Shown: positions 1-5,170, counted from the stretch's first letter. The stretch is DNA of 6,824 bases from Saprospiraceae bacterium (GCA_017995875.1 JAGOIB010000111.1:1-6824); one strand, 5' to 3'. A program made the numbers and translations. Notes: a model not told the origin generated them from the letters alone.

Positions 1-689
1 GCCACATGATAAATAGGAAGCAATCCGGGTGTGAAGGTTATCTTATCACTCATCTCAAACGTCCTTGAAACATGCAACAGGATATCTGCCTGGCGGTGAA
101 ATCCATTGGTTGCCTGTATAGTGCTCACTAATGATGTCGTGTCATAAAGTTCCGGAAAAAAAGCATTCTCATTTTGCTTCAATGGTACCTGCACAGCCAA
201 GGCCCACTGCCATCTCTCAGGATTGTATTTTATTCCGGCCAATAAATCTAATGTACCAAGACTGGATTGATAATCCATTGGAAGAGGAATTCCATCTAAT
301 TTTTTATCTGCCTTTGTAAGCGGAATCTTAGTCCCTGCTGTCAGAATAAACTTTCGGGAGACCATGTAATTTACATTGAGAAAAATATCACCCGGGCCGG
401 TGACGCCAATGTCATTTCCACTTTGTGAAAGAAAAGTCACCCTGGAATCAACACTCCACCGCTCCGTAAATCTCCCGCTATACCCCAAATTTGCTCCCAG
501 TACGGTGATACCATAGTCAGCGCCACCAACCGAAAAACCCCCACTTACTTTACTGCTTTTTTGCATTTCAATGCTGCTTGCTGCAGGCCTTAACGCGTCT
601 ATAGTACAAACACCGGCATCACTGCATCCCTGCGCGTGGACATACACGGTTGACAGACCAATTAATAAACAGAGTATGATTGCTTTCAT
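1..689 (-). CDS. Outer-membrane beta-barrel protein, C-terminus beyond the left edge
   Basis: The minus-strand frame is open from ATG at 689 to the window edge, giving 229 residues and no stop. It starts with a clear signal peptide (Met-Lys, a hydrophobic core at about residues 4-16, then VHA|QG), so cleavage probably leaves an N-terminal Gln at residue 20. The mature start carries a close cysteine pair, C22 and C28 (QGCSDAGVC). The rest alternates polar and hydrophobic residues in strand-sized stretches with short polar turns, typical of an outer-membrane barrel. The segment GPGDIFLNVNY, followed by TAGTKIPLTK, resembles the MetA-pathway/'transporter' barrel family (PF13557-like); this is recognition from memory. 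An in-frame ATG at 701 would add MLIE; 689 is preferred because it gives a standard Met-Lys signal start. The gene lies 69 bp after the SDR stop with no convincing promoter between, so read-through is plausible. Substrate unknown. I am sure it is a secreted barrel and unsure of the family. Confidence 0.8.
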   Translation of the reverse strand, partial: MKAIILCLLIGLSTVYVHAQGCSDAGVCTIDALRPAASSIEMQKSSKVSGGFSVGGADYGITVLGANLGYSGRFTERWSVDSRVTFLSQSGNDIGVTGPGDIFLNVNYMVSRKFILTAGTKIPLTKADKKLDGIPLPMDYQSSLGTLDLLAGIKYNPERWQWALAVQVPLKQNENAFFPELYDTTSLVSTIQATNGFHRQADILLHVSRTFEMSDKITFTPGLLPIYHV

Positions 690-721
690 TTCTATTAACA
701 TTTTTTAATGTGTTCGTCAGG

Positions 722-746
722 GTTCCTTACGATAAAACTCAGGAAC
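722..746. repeat. Inverted repeat in the spacer between the SDR gene and the barrel gene
   Basis: The arms GTTCCT (722-727) and AGGAAC (741-746) are perfect 6-bp complements around a 13-nt loop. They sit in the 69-bp spacer between two minus-strand genes. No T-run follows on the minus strand, so this is not a standard terminator. It could be an attenuation or mRNA-processing hairpin, or chance. Confidence 0.3.
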
Positions 747-758
747 ATTATTCTTAAA

Positions 759-1424
759 CTACCTGATACTATTAATATCTATACTTTCCAAAACACGTTT
801 CGTATAACCGTTACGTGCCACAGCTATCATAGCCCTGCCAATAGCAGCATTGTCTGTAACATATTTAGGCATGCGTTTCAACAGCGGATACAATGGCTTG
901 AGCACAACATAGAAAGCATTATACAACGGTGTTTTAGATTTAATGCCCCGCATCGGATGAATATAGCCCGGTCTGAACATATATGTAGCTTTAAATCCCA
1001 GGGACAACAAATCATTTTCCGTCTTGCCTTTGACACGCGCCCACATTGATTTCCCTTTTTCAGAACTGTCTGTGCCTGCTCCGGAAACATAACAAAATGT
1101 CATATCCGGATTAAGAAATAATACCACTTTGGCAAATCCAAGCGTAAGGTCATACGTGAACCTCTTGTAATCAGCTTCCTTCATGCCGACAGATGAAACT
1201 CCCAAACAAAAGAAACAGGCGTTGTAACCGGTGAGCTGATCACGAACTGAACTCAGGTCAAAAAAATCCTTATGAATGATCTCTTTAACTTTTGGATGCA
1301 TGACATCAACGGGGCTGCGGTTAATTAGCAGAATACTTTCTACGTCCGGGCTATCGATGCATTCAAGCAGCACGCCTTTGCCTACCATGCCGGTCGTACC
1401 TGTGATGATCACGTTTAATTTCAT
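759..1424 (-). CDS. Atypical short-chain dehydrogenase / NAD(P)-binding epimerase-like protein
   Basis: This 221-residue protein has an N-terminal Rossmann motif, TGTTGMVG (residues 8-15), following a hydrophobic first strand. The second strand ends LINRSP, where R36 would suit NADP(H); that is inference. Further marks are YVSGAGTDS (112-120), MWARVKGKTEN (127-137) and RPGYIHP (151-157). These fit the small soluble atypical-SDR group related to HTATIP2/TIP30 and the NAD-dependent epimerase-like proteins. The usual catalytic YxxxK reads W128-A-R-V-K132, so the Tyr is replaced by Trp while the Lys is kept. From memory WARVKG is common in bacterial members, which points to altered chemistry rather than a broken gene. 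ATG at 1424 is chosen: it puts the Rossmann strand at residues 3-8 and lies 5 bp after the receptor stop. A GTG at 1430 would add Val/Met-Thr and overlap that stop by one base. Cytoplasmic; substrate unknown. Confidence 0.85.
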   Translation of the reverse strand: MKLNVIITGTTGMVGKGVLLECIDSPDVESILLINRSPVDVMHPKVKEIIHKDFFDLSSVRDQLTGYNACFFCLGVSSVGMKEADYKRFTYDLTLGFAKVVLFLNPDMTFCYVSGAGTDSSEKGKSMWARVKGKTENDLLSLGFKATYMFRPGYIHPMRGIKSKTPLYNAFYVVLKPLYPLLKRMPKYVTDNAAIGRAMIAVARNGYTKRVLESIDINSIR

Positions 1425-1429
1425 GGTCA

Positions 1430-3886
1430 CTAATTATTTATACGCCTCTTTTCTTCCTCTGCACCGGTTGAGTGGGAACGGGCTTCTTTCATTTTCTGAT
1501 TGCCAAAGTTACGGGTATAACTTACTTTCAAGGTAGGCTGACTAAATTCAAGATAAGCTTTGTAATATTCTTGCTGGTCGGGCAGGTCCAACTCATCCTG
1601 ATATGCCTCCGTATCCAATAGGTTATCAAATCCAATGCGGAAAGTACCACCACTTTCTCCGAATTTCTTCTGTAATCCAACATTTACAGATCCAAATGGT
1701 TTCACCTTGAAAATCCCAAACAATCCGCCACTGCTATAATAACCTGATAGCTCAAACGTAAACTCCTTGGGCAAGGTAAATGTCTGCGTACTGAAAAAAT
1801 TAATATTTCCTGCTTCATAGGTCTCCAACTTGTCATCCTGATACTTCTGTGCCTCCTGCCACACTCCACCAATATTGTAATACATATTCCACCATTTGAA
1901 TGGCGTCACAGGCGTAGAAAAGGTGAGCGAATAGGTGGTTACCTGCTTGAGGTTTTCTGTAAATATCAATTGCGTGTTTGTTCCTTCGACGATCGTGCTT
2001 TGATAATTAGCAATGGCACTGTCCTCTATGCTGTATTTCAACGAGATTATCGCTGACTTAAAGCTATACGCTAACTCAAGGTTGTTGGATATAGCAGGTT
2101 GTACCGCAGGATTACCGGAGAAGAAAGTGTAAGGGTCAAGGAATATGACAAAGGGTGCCATATCATTAAACGTAGGACGTGTAATCCGCTTTCCGTAAGA
2201 AAAATTGATAGCACTATTTTCCTTGAGTGTTCTTGAAATGTAGAAACTTGGGAAGAATTCACCAAATTCCCTGTCTACGATATTGGCTTCTTCTTCGGAT
2301 CCAAGATTGGAATCCGTATACTCATAGCGCATACCAAATTTTACAGTCGTTTTTTCACCCAGAGGGCTCTCCAGGGAAACATAAGCAGCTCCAATCTTTT
2401 CAAGTAAATCATATTTGTTGGTCAGCTCCGGATCAGTGACCCAATCCTGGCCTGTGCTGTATTGTACCCCAACATCATTGGTAAAACTGGACAACGTTCC
2501 TTTCACACCGGATTCCAATTTACTTTTTTTACCGATGGGCATAAGGTAGTCTACTTTTCCAACCGCAATGGAAATAGGCGTCATCTTGGTAGCCCTTGTA
2601 TAATCTTCAAAAAGAAAATTACCTTCTCCATCTGCATAATGATTGTTGTAATACGTAGGGTTATTATCATTGTAATAGAGGAAGTCACCATCCACCTTCA
2701 ACACCTGGCCCTCCTTAAAGGTGTACTGACCGTTGATATTACCGCCCAGGTTTTTCCACTGGTTCAACTCATTATTGTCAATAGTGATGACTGTGTCCAG
2801 GTTTCCATTGCTCGAAATCATGGCCACGTTGTTAGCATCCATTTCCCACTTTGTATTAAAACCAGACACCAGGCCTCCTATCAGAAATTTTTTATTTACC
2901 TGGTAATCCAGGCCAATCCTTGCCGCATGATTATTCCTTAATGGATCCCTGTCCGATCTTGTAGCGGTTTCGATCTGATCTCCGTTCAGGTTAATACTTC
3001 TGTAAAAGTCAAACACTTGGTCCTGTGCTTCATGTACATAGTTGTAGTCGCCGAAAAGATTATATTTTCCTTTACGGTAATTGAAATTAATACTGGCATT
3101 GCCAACTCCTCCTTTGCCATAACCAAGCATCAATGCATAGGATCCATTAAATCCCTCATCGAGGTTATTCTTTAGAATGATATTGATGTATCCTGCATTA
3201 CCTTCCGCATCAAAGCCGGCAGGAGGGGTGGTGATAATTTCGATTTTCTCAATGTTGTCCGAACTCATTCCGTCCAGCAACTGTGTGACAGCATCTGCAG
3301 GCATGTAATTGATCCGGCCATTGATCATGACGACGACACCACTCTTTCCACTGAGGCTGATAGAATTGCTTTGACGGTTGACCATCACACCGGGAGATCT
3401 TTCCAGCACTTCAAGAATGGTGAGTCCACTCGAGGTAATGCTACTTGCCACATTGATGACCATGCGGTCCACCTTTTGTTCGAACAGCGGTTTCTTCGCT
3501 ACGACCTGAACCTCATTCATCAGCACGGCATCTTCGTGCAACACGATGGAACCAAAATCTTTAACGCCCGTGTTGACCTCCAGTGGAAATGGACCTATCT
3601 GTGTATCAGCAAATCCCACCATCATGACTCTGAGCAGGAAATCACCCGTTCCAATAGATTGCACTTCAAATGACCCATCATCAGCAGTCACCACCCCTCG
3701 GACAAGAGAACTGTCCGTCGCAGTCAGTATGAGTACATTAGCAAATGCAACCGGCTGACCCGAATCATCAGCAACTTTGCCAGTTACTGTGGACTGAGCA
3801 TTTATGGAAGTCATTGTGATAAAACCTATGGCCAAAAGGATCAAAAATGATTTAAAAAAAAAAGAAAAATGAGGAGTAGTGTACAT
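1430..3886 (-). CDS. TonB-dependent-receptor-like outer-membrane protein (CarboxypepD_reg + plug + PF14905 barrel)
   Basis: This 818-residue protein has the usual length for its family. Residues 1-30 form a signal peptide ending INA|QS. Residues 32-118 form a carboxypeptidase-regulatory-like Ig domain (TVTGKVADDSGQPVAFANV, then GSF and MMVGFAD). Residues 122-240 form a plug domain, with LERSPGVMVN (161-170), VVVMINGR (184-191) and IEKIEIITTPPAGFDAEGN (212-230). The remainder is a beta-barrel with the PF14905-type stretch SYGKRITRPTFND followed by GNPAVQP at about 563-600. It ends in a basic/acidic tail (STGAEEEKRRI) after the last strand, common in this family. No SusD partner gene is present in view, so a glycan-locus role is not supported. 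The start at 3886 (MYTTPH) is chosen because it leaves a normal signal peptide; the open frame reaches 3946 but that adds an odd Cys/Arg-rich prefix. Its codons 8-11 contain a T10 tract. The SDR gene follows after 5 bp. Ligand unknown. Confidence 0.92.
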   Translation of the reverse strand: MYTTPHFSFFFKSFLILLAIGFITMTSINAQSTVTGKVADDSGQPVAFANVLILTATDSSLVRGVVTADDGSFEVQSIGTGDFLLRVMMVGFADTQIGPFPLEVNTGVKDFGSIVLHEDAVLMNEVQVVAKKPLFEQKVDRMVINVASSITSSGLTILEVLERSPGVMVNRQSNSISLSGKSGVVVMINGRINYMPADAVTQLLDGMSSDNIEKIEIITTPPAGFDAEGNAGYINIILKNNLDEGFNGSYALMLGYGKGGVGNASINFNYRKGKYNLFGDYNYVHEAQDQVFDFYRSINLNGDQIETATRSDRDPLRNNHAARIGLDYQVNKKFLIGGLVSGFNTKWEMDANNVAMISSNGNLDTVITIDNNELNQWKNLGGNINGQYTFKEGQVLKVDGDFLYYNDNNPTYYNNHYADGEGNFLFEDYTRATKMTPISIAVGKVDYLMPIGKKSKLESGVKGTLSSFTNDVGVQYSTGQDWVTDPELTNKYDLLEKIGAAYVSLESPLGEKTTVKFGMRYEYTDSNLGSEEEANIVDREFGEFFPSFYISRTLKENSAINFSYGKRITRPTFNDMAPFVIFLDPYTFFSGNPAVQPAISNNLELAYSFKSAIISLKYSIEDSAIANYQSTIVEGTNTQLIFTENLKQVTTYSLTFSTPVTPFKWWNMYYNIGGVWQEAQKYQDDKLETYEAGNINFFSTQTFTLPKEFTFELSGYYSSGGLFGIFKVKPFGSVNVGLQKKFGESGGTFRIGFDNLLDTEAYQDELDLPDQQEYYKAYLEFSQPTLKVSYTRNFGNQKMKEARSHSTGAEEEKRRINN
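3854..3863 (-). repeat. T10 homopolymer inside the receptor signal-peptide codons
   Basis: Ten consecutive A on the plus strand read as T10 on the coding strand, within codons 8-11 (Ser-Phe-Phe-Phe) of the receptor starting at 3886. The tract is flanked by further A-rich sequence. A gain or loss of one base would shift the frame before the signal peptide is complete. Confidence 0.9.
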
Positions 3887-3898
3887 CTTGCCAAAATA

Positions 3899-3931
3899 CA
3901 ATAATATCAGATTCCTGCAGGCACGTTCAAT
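3899..3931 (-). promoter_or_regulatory. Weak candidate Bacteroidota promoter upstream of the receptor
   Basis: On the minus strand TATTATTG (3899-3906) matches the TAnnTTTG -7 consensus with one mismatch. An ATTG (3928-3931), close to the TTTG -33 element, lies 21 nt upstream of it. The box ends 12 nt before the ATG at 3886, which would make a very short leader. If real, it rules out the longer start at 3946. Confidence 0.28.
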
Positions 3932-3954
3932 TATGCAAATCGACAAGCGTTGGG

Positions 3955-3995
3955 CGTGAGTCGTCAGTCGTGAGTCGTCAGTGATGAGTGGTGAG
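3955..3995 (+). repeat. Heptad array 1, alternating CGTGAGT / CGTCAGT
   Basis: Two perfect 14-bp units (3955-3968 and 3969-3982) each consist of heptad CGTGAGT plus heptad CGTCAGT. Two decayed heptads (GATGAGT and GGTGAG) follow. The A and B heptads differ only by G/C at the fourth base. Read in another phase the repeat is RTSAGTS. Confidence 0.9.
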
Positions 3996-4002
3996 AAAGC
4001 TT

Positions 4003-4019
4003 GGCGGTCACAGACCGCC
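4003..4019. repeat. GC-rich hairpin, 7-bp stem and 3-nt loop, 7 nt after array 1
   Basis: GGCGGTC (4003-4009), loop ACA, GACCGCC (4013-4019) is a perfect stem. There is no T-run on either strand right after it, so it is not a typical intrinsic terminator. It resembles a REP-type palindrome in size and composition. Confidence 0.75.
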
Positions 4020-4058
4020 CATCATTGTTTGTTCAATAGTTACAGATGTGGGATATTG

Positions 4059-4081
4059 ATTTGAAGTTAAAAAATTCAAAT
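4059..4081. repeat. AT-rich inverted repeat
   Basis: ATTTGAA (4059-4065) and TTCAAAT (4075-4081) are perfect 7-bp complements around a 9-nt A-rich loop. They lie in the spacer upstream of the receptor (minus strand) and could be an operator or a small hairpin. Nothing here decides which. Confidence 0.4.
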
Positions 4082-4101
4082 AGTGTTAGTGTGTGTATAG
4101 A

Positions 4102-4137
4102 GTCTGACATTTGCGCGTCTAACGTCTGCAGTCTGGA
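4102..4137 (+). repeat. Degenerate heptad array 2, GTCTNNN
   Basis: GTCTGAC at 4102 is followed, after an interruption, by three contiguous heptads: GTCTAAC (4117), GTCTGCA (4124) and GTCTGGA (4131). The first is 15 nt away from the second, about two heptads. Only the GTCT core is kept, so this array is more decayed than its neighbours. Confidence 0.65.
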
Positions 4138-4139
4138 AG

Positions 4140-4167
4140 AAATCGTAAATCCTAAATCGTAAATCCT
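4140..4167 (+). repeat. Heptad array 3, alternating AAATCGT / AAATCCT
   Basis: Two perfect tandem copies of a 14-bp unit (4140-4153 and 4154-4167) each made of AAATCGT then AAATCCT. The heptads differ by a single G/C. A hairpin starts 5 nt after the last heptad, at 4173. Confidence 0.92.
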
Positions 4168-4172
4168 ACATT

Positions 4173-4196
4173 GTCGTTTCGGCTTCGCTCAACGAC
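4173..4196. repeat. Hairpin repeat, copy 1 (GTCGTT ... AACGAC)
   Basis: Arms GTCGTT (4173-4178) and AACGAC (4191-4196) enclose the 12-nt core TCGGCTTCGCTC. The core can form a small inner GC-TTC-GC hairpin. Copy 2 lies at 4228-4251 with the same core. Short TTCGRCT..GCTC elements of this type are, from memory, frequent between Bacteroidota genes. Confidence 0.85.
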
Positions 4197-4204
4197 CAGG
4201 AGAT

Positions 4205-4224
4205 CTTTCAATAATGCGTGAAAG
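4205..4224. repeat. Inverted repeat between the two hairpin copies
   Basis: CTTTCA (4205-4210) and TGAAAG (4219-4224) pair perfectly around an 8-nt loop. A T-G wobble can add one more pair at the base. It sits midway between the two copies of the TCGGCTTCGCTC element, so the three hairpins could form one compact unit. Confidence 0.5.
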
Positions 4225-4227
4225 GTA

Positions 4228-4251
4228 ATTGTTTCGGCTTCGCTCAACAAT
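4228..4251. repeat. Hairpin repeat, copy 2 (ATTGTT ... AACAAT)
   Basis: Arms ATTGTT (4228-4233) and AACAAT (4246-4251) enclose the identical core TCGGCTTCGCTC. Compared with copy 1 two stem pairs differ, G-C to A-T and C-G to T-A, and both changes preserve pairing. Confidence 0.85.
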
Positions 4252-4287
4252 GAGAAAAAGAAAGGCATTTTGATTATAGTCTCCCAC

Positions 4288-4310
4288 AATCGTAAATCGT
4301 AAACGTTTAC
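4288..4310 (+). repeat. Heptad pair AATCGTA x2 running into a 12-bp palindrome
   Basis: AATCGTA is repeated twice (4288-4294, 4295-4301); it is the same heptad as AAATCGT of array 3 in another phase. It overlaps the perfect palindrome GTAAACGTTTAC (4299-4310). The recurrence about 120 bp after array 3 suggests a shared origin. Confidence 0.75.
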
Positions 4311-4393
4311 CCCCATGGTTGCTGAGCTGCAGCACAAGGAGAAGGTCAAGCTAGTCGAAGTACAGGGGGCCAGGGGGAAAAACGTAAATTTTT

Positions 4394-4549
4394 CTAGATT
4401 TTATCCGGAGGCTGTTGAAGGTCTTTCATTTCCTGGTTGGAGGGAACTGCTGATCTGACTTCTTTGCGAATGGCCACCACGGTGAGGCCGATAGCAATCA
4501 ACAGGTATAACAGGAATAGGATAACCGGGCGTCTCGATGGTAGGTTCAT
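4394..4549 (-). CDS. Small single-pass membrane protein, 51 aa, unknown function
   Basis: The protein starts with a short positively charged segment (MNLPSRRP). One strongly hydrophobic helix follows at about residues 9-27, ending before a basic Arg-Lys-Glu stretch. The polar tail is Pro/Gln/Asp-rich (ends DLQQPPDKI). The charge pattern alone does not fix orientation. I recognise no family. ATG at 4549 is chosen over 4579 because a perfect TAnnTTTG box ends 7 bp before it, which would put the upstream ATG outside the transcript. It lies 82 bp after the AHSA1-like gene on the same strand. The main doubt is whether such a short frame is real; the well-formed membrane helix, the promoter box and the lack of a better reading on the opposite strand support it. 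Confidence 0.55.
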   Translation of the reverse strand: MNLPSRRPVILFLLYLLIAIGLTVVAIRKEVRSAVPSNQEMKDLQQPPDKI

Positions 4550-4555
4550 AGGTCC

Positions 4556-4590
4556 CAAATATAACATTTGCCTGGACAAATGGTTACAAA
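4556..4590 (-). promoter_or_regulatory. Candidate Bacteroidota promoter for the 51-aa membrane protein
   Basis: On the minus strand TATATTTG (4556-4563) is a perfect match to the TAnnTTTG -7 element. A TTTG (4587-4590) lies 23 nt upstream, slightly longer than the usual spacing; another TTTG at 4577-4580 is too close. The -7 box ends 6 nt before the ATG at 4549, so transcription would start at or near the start codon, giving a leaderless or almost leaderless mRNA. Confidence 0.5.
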
Positions 4591-4631
4591 AGCCGGACCA
4601 TCTTATTATTTCCGCAGGCTAAATCCGAACT

Positions 4632-5030
4632 TTAACCCTCCAGATACTCCAAAATGGGCGTCCAATAGTAGGTTTTCCAGCCTTCCCTTATGGCTTTATA
4701 GCTGGTTTCAGGGACGCCGGTCTGGATAAAAGTCAATTTTGTCCCTTTCGGAACCTGATCCAGGATGAAGGTACAAGTGGTGAAATAATCGTCCGGCCAG
4801 TCACCTTCATTGAAGTGCCATGCCTGCTCGATCCTCCGGTTTTCAATCAATGTGATATTGTGTCCATGACAATAACCTCCAAATACTGAAAATTTACCTT
4901 TGGCCCGGCGGGTCATTGAAGTTGATGTACCGTGCATTTTGGATAGTTTTTTTGAATCGAACAGGAGGTTGTACAATTCAACCGGTGCCAACGGAAAGGT
5001 CACCGTTTGTTTAATGGTCTTGGTTTTCAT
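4632..5030 (-). CDS. AHSA1-like SRPBCC-fold protein
   Basis: This complete 132-residue soluble protein has the layout of the AHSA1 (activator of Hsp90 ATPase homologue 1-like) branch of the START/SRPBCC fold. The opening strand and helix read TFPLAPVELYNLLFD (11-25). Conserved-looking central residues include G45 and F47-F50. The C-terminal half reads QAWHFNEGDWPDDYFTT (69-85), KGTKLTF (95-101), TGVPE (104-108) and EGWKTYYWTPILEYL (116-130), ending in the long helix that closes the ligand cavity. The length is typical, with no signal peptide, so it is cytoplasmic. Bacterial members bind hydrophobic ligands or have unknown roles, and Hsp90 activation should not be assumed. ATG at 5030 is the natural start, as the first strand follows immediately. 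No strong promoter is visible upstream. Confidence 0.85.
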   Translation of the reverse strand: MKTKTIKQTVTFPLAPVELYNLLFDSKKLSKMHGTSTSMTRRAKGKFSVFGGYCHGHNITLIENRRIEQAWHFNEGDWPDDYFTTCTFILDQVPKGTKLTFIQTGVPETSYKAIREGWKTYYWTPILEYLEG

Positions 5031-5091
5031 TCAGTCTCAATAAAGGGTGTGGGTGCAATGAGCCTAAAGTAAGGAAAAACCGGGAATTAAA

Positions 5092-5121
5092 AGCTATCAG
5101 CCGTCAGCTATCAGCTGTCAG
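5092..5121 (+). repeat. Heptad array 4, alternating AGCTATC / AGCYGTC
   Basis: Four contiguous heptads occur: AGCTATC (5092), AGCCGTC (5099), AGCTATC (5106) and AGCTGTC (5113), plus a trailing AG. The pattern is again A-B-A-B. Read in another phase it is RTCAGCY, close to array 1 (RTSAGTS). A palindrome begins 6 nt after its end. Confidence 0.9.
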
Positions 5122-5127
5122 AACGTT

Positions 5128-5147
5128 AAGCGTCCGTACGGACGCTT
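5128..5147. repeat. Perfect 20-bp palindrome
   Basis: AAGCGTCCGTACGGACGCTT is self-complementary over all 20 bases with no spacer. There is no T-run next to it on either strand. It could be a dimeric protein-binding site, a REP-like element or a cruciform. It lies 81 bp past the AHSA1-like stop-distal side, upstream of that gene's start at 5030 and downstream of the lipoprotein stop. Confidence 0.9.
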
Positions 5148-5156
5148 GTGCGTCGG

Positions 5157-5170
5157 CAAGGTTTACCTTG
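5157..5170. repeat. Small inverted repeat next to the 20-bp palindrome
   Basis: CAAGGT (5157-5162), TT, ACCTTG (5165-5170) is a perfect 6-bp inverted repeat with a 2-nt centre, 9 nt after the palindrome. With it and array 4 it forms a compact repeat cluster in the 212-bp spacer 5031-5242. No other feature is seen in that spacer. Confidence 0.6.

Larger units (their letters stand above)
3887..4393. other. 507-bp gene-free spacer filled with short repeats and hairpins
   Basis: No convincing coding sequence lies between the receptor start and the small membrane-protein stop. The stretch holds four 7-bp-period arrays (3955-3995, 4102-4137, 4140-4167, 4288-4301), several hairpins (4003-4019, 4059-4081, 4173-4196, 4205-4224, 4228-4251), a 12-bp palindrome (4299-4310) and a short direct repeat of CAGGGGG about 4363-4377. 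At 4344-4359 a degenerate, inverted relative of the 4173/4228 element may be present (TTCGACTAGCTTGACC on the minus strand). No transposase or integrase remnant is visible. It looks like a landing zone for small non-coding repeats. Confidence 0.75.

Noticed and set aside
708..1536. Plus-strand frames at 708-1049 and 1276-1536 and a minus frame at 878-1090
   Set aside because: They are shadows of the SDR gene, whose frame carries the Rossmann motif and full family pattern.
2071..3758. Several short frames inside the receptor gene
   Set aside because: They are out-of-frame or antisense readings of a well-supported 818-aa receptor.
3887..3946. Longer receptor start at 3946
   Set aside because: It adds 20 residues including two Cys and Arg before a normal signal peptide, and a candidate promoter would lie inside it.
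3955..4310. CRISPR array
   Set aside because: The repeats are 7 or 14 bp, contiguous and without unique spacers, and no cas gene is present.
4152..4349. 65-aa minus-strand frame with VERSRND and SEAETI segments
   Set aside because: It is a translation of the two hairpin repeats and the heptads. Peptides like VERSRND are the usual false product of TTCGGCTTCGCTC-type repeats, and there is no domain or start signal.
4437..4622. 61-aa plus-strand frame
   Set aside because: It is antisense to the small membrane protein, low in hydrophobic pattern and has no recognisable features. The minus-strand reading has a clean membrane helix and a promoter box.
5128..5170. Intrinsic terminator for the lipoprotein gene
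   Set aside because: The stems are strong but neither strand has a T-run after them, and they start over 70 bp past the stop codon.
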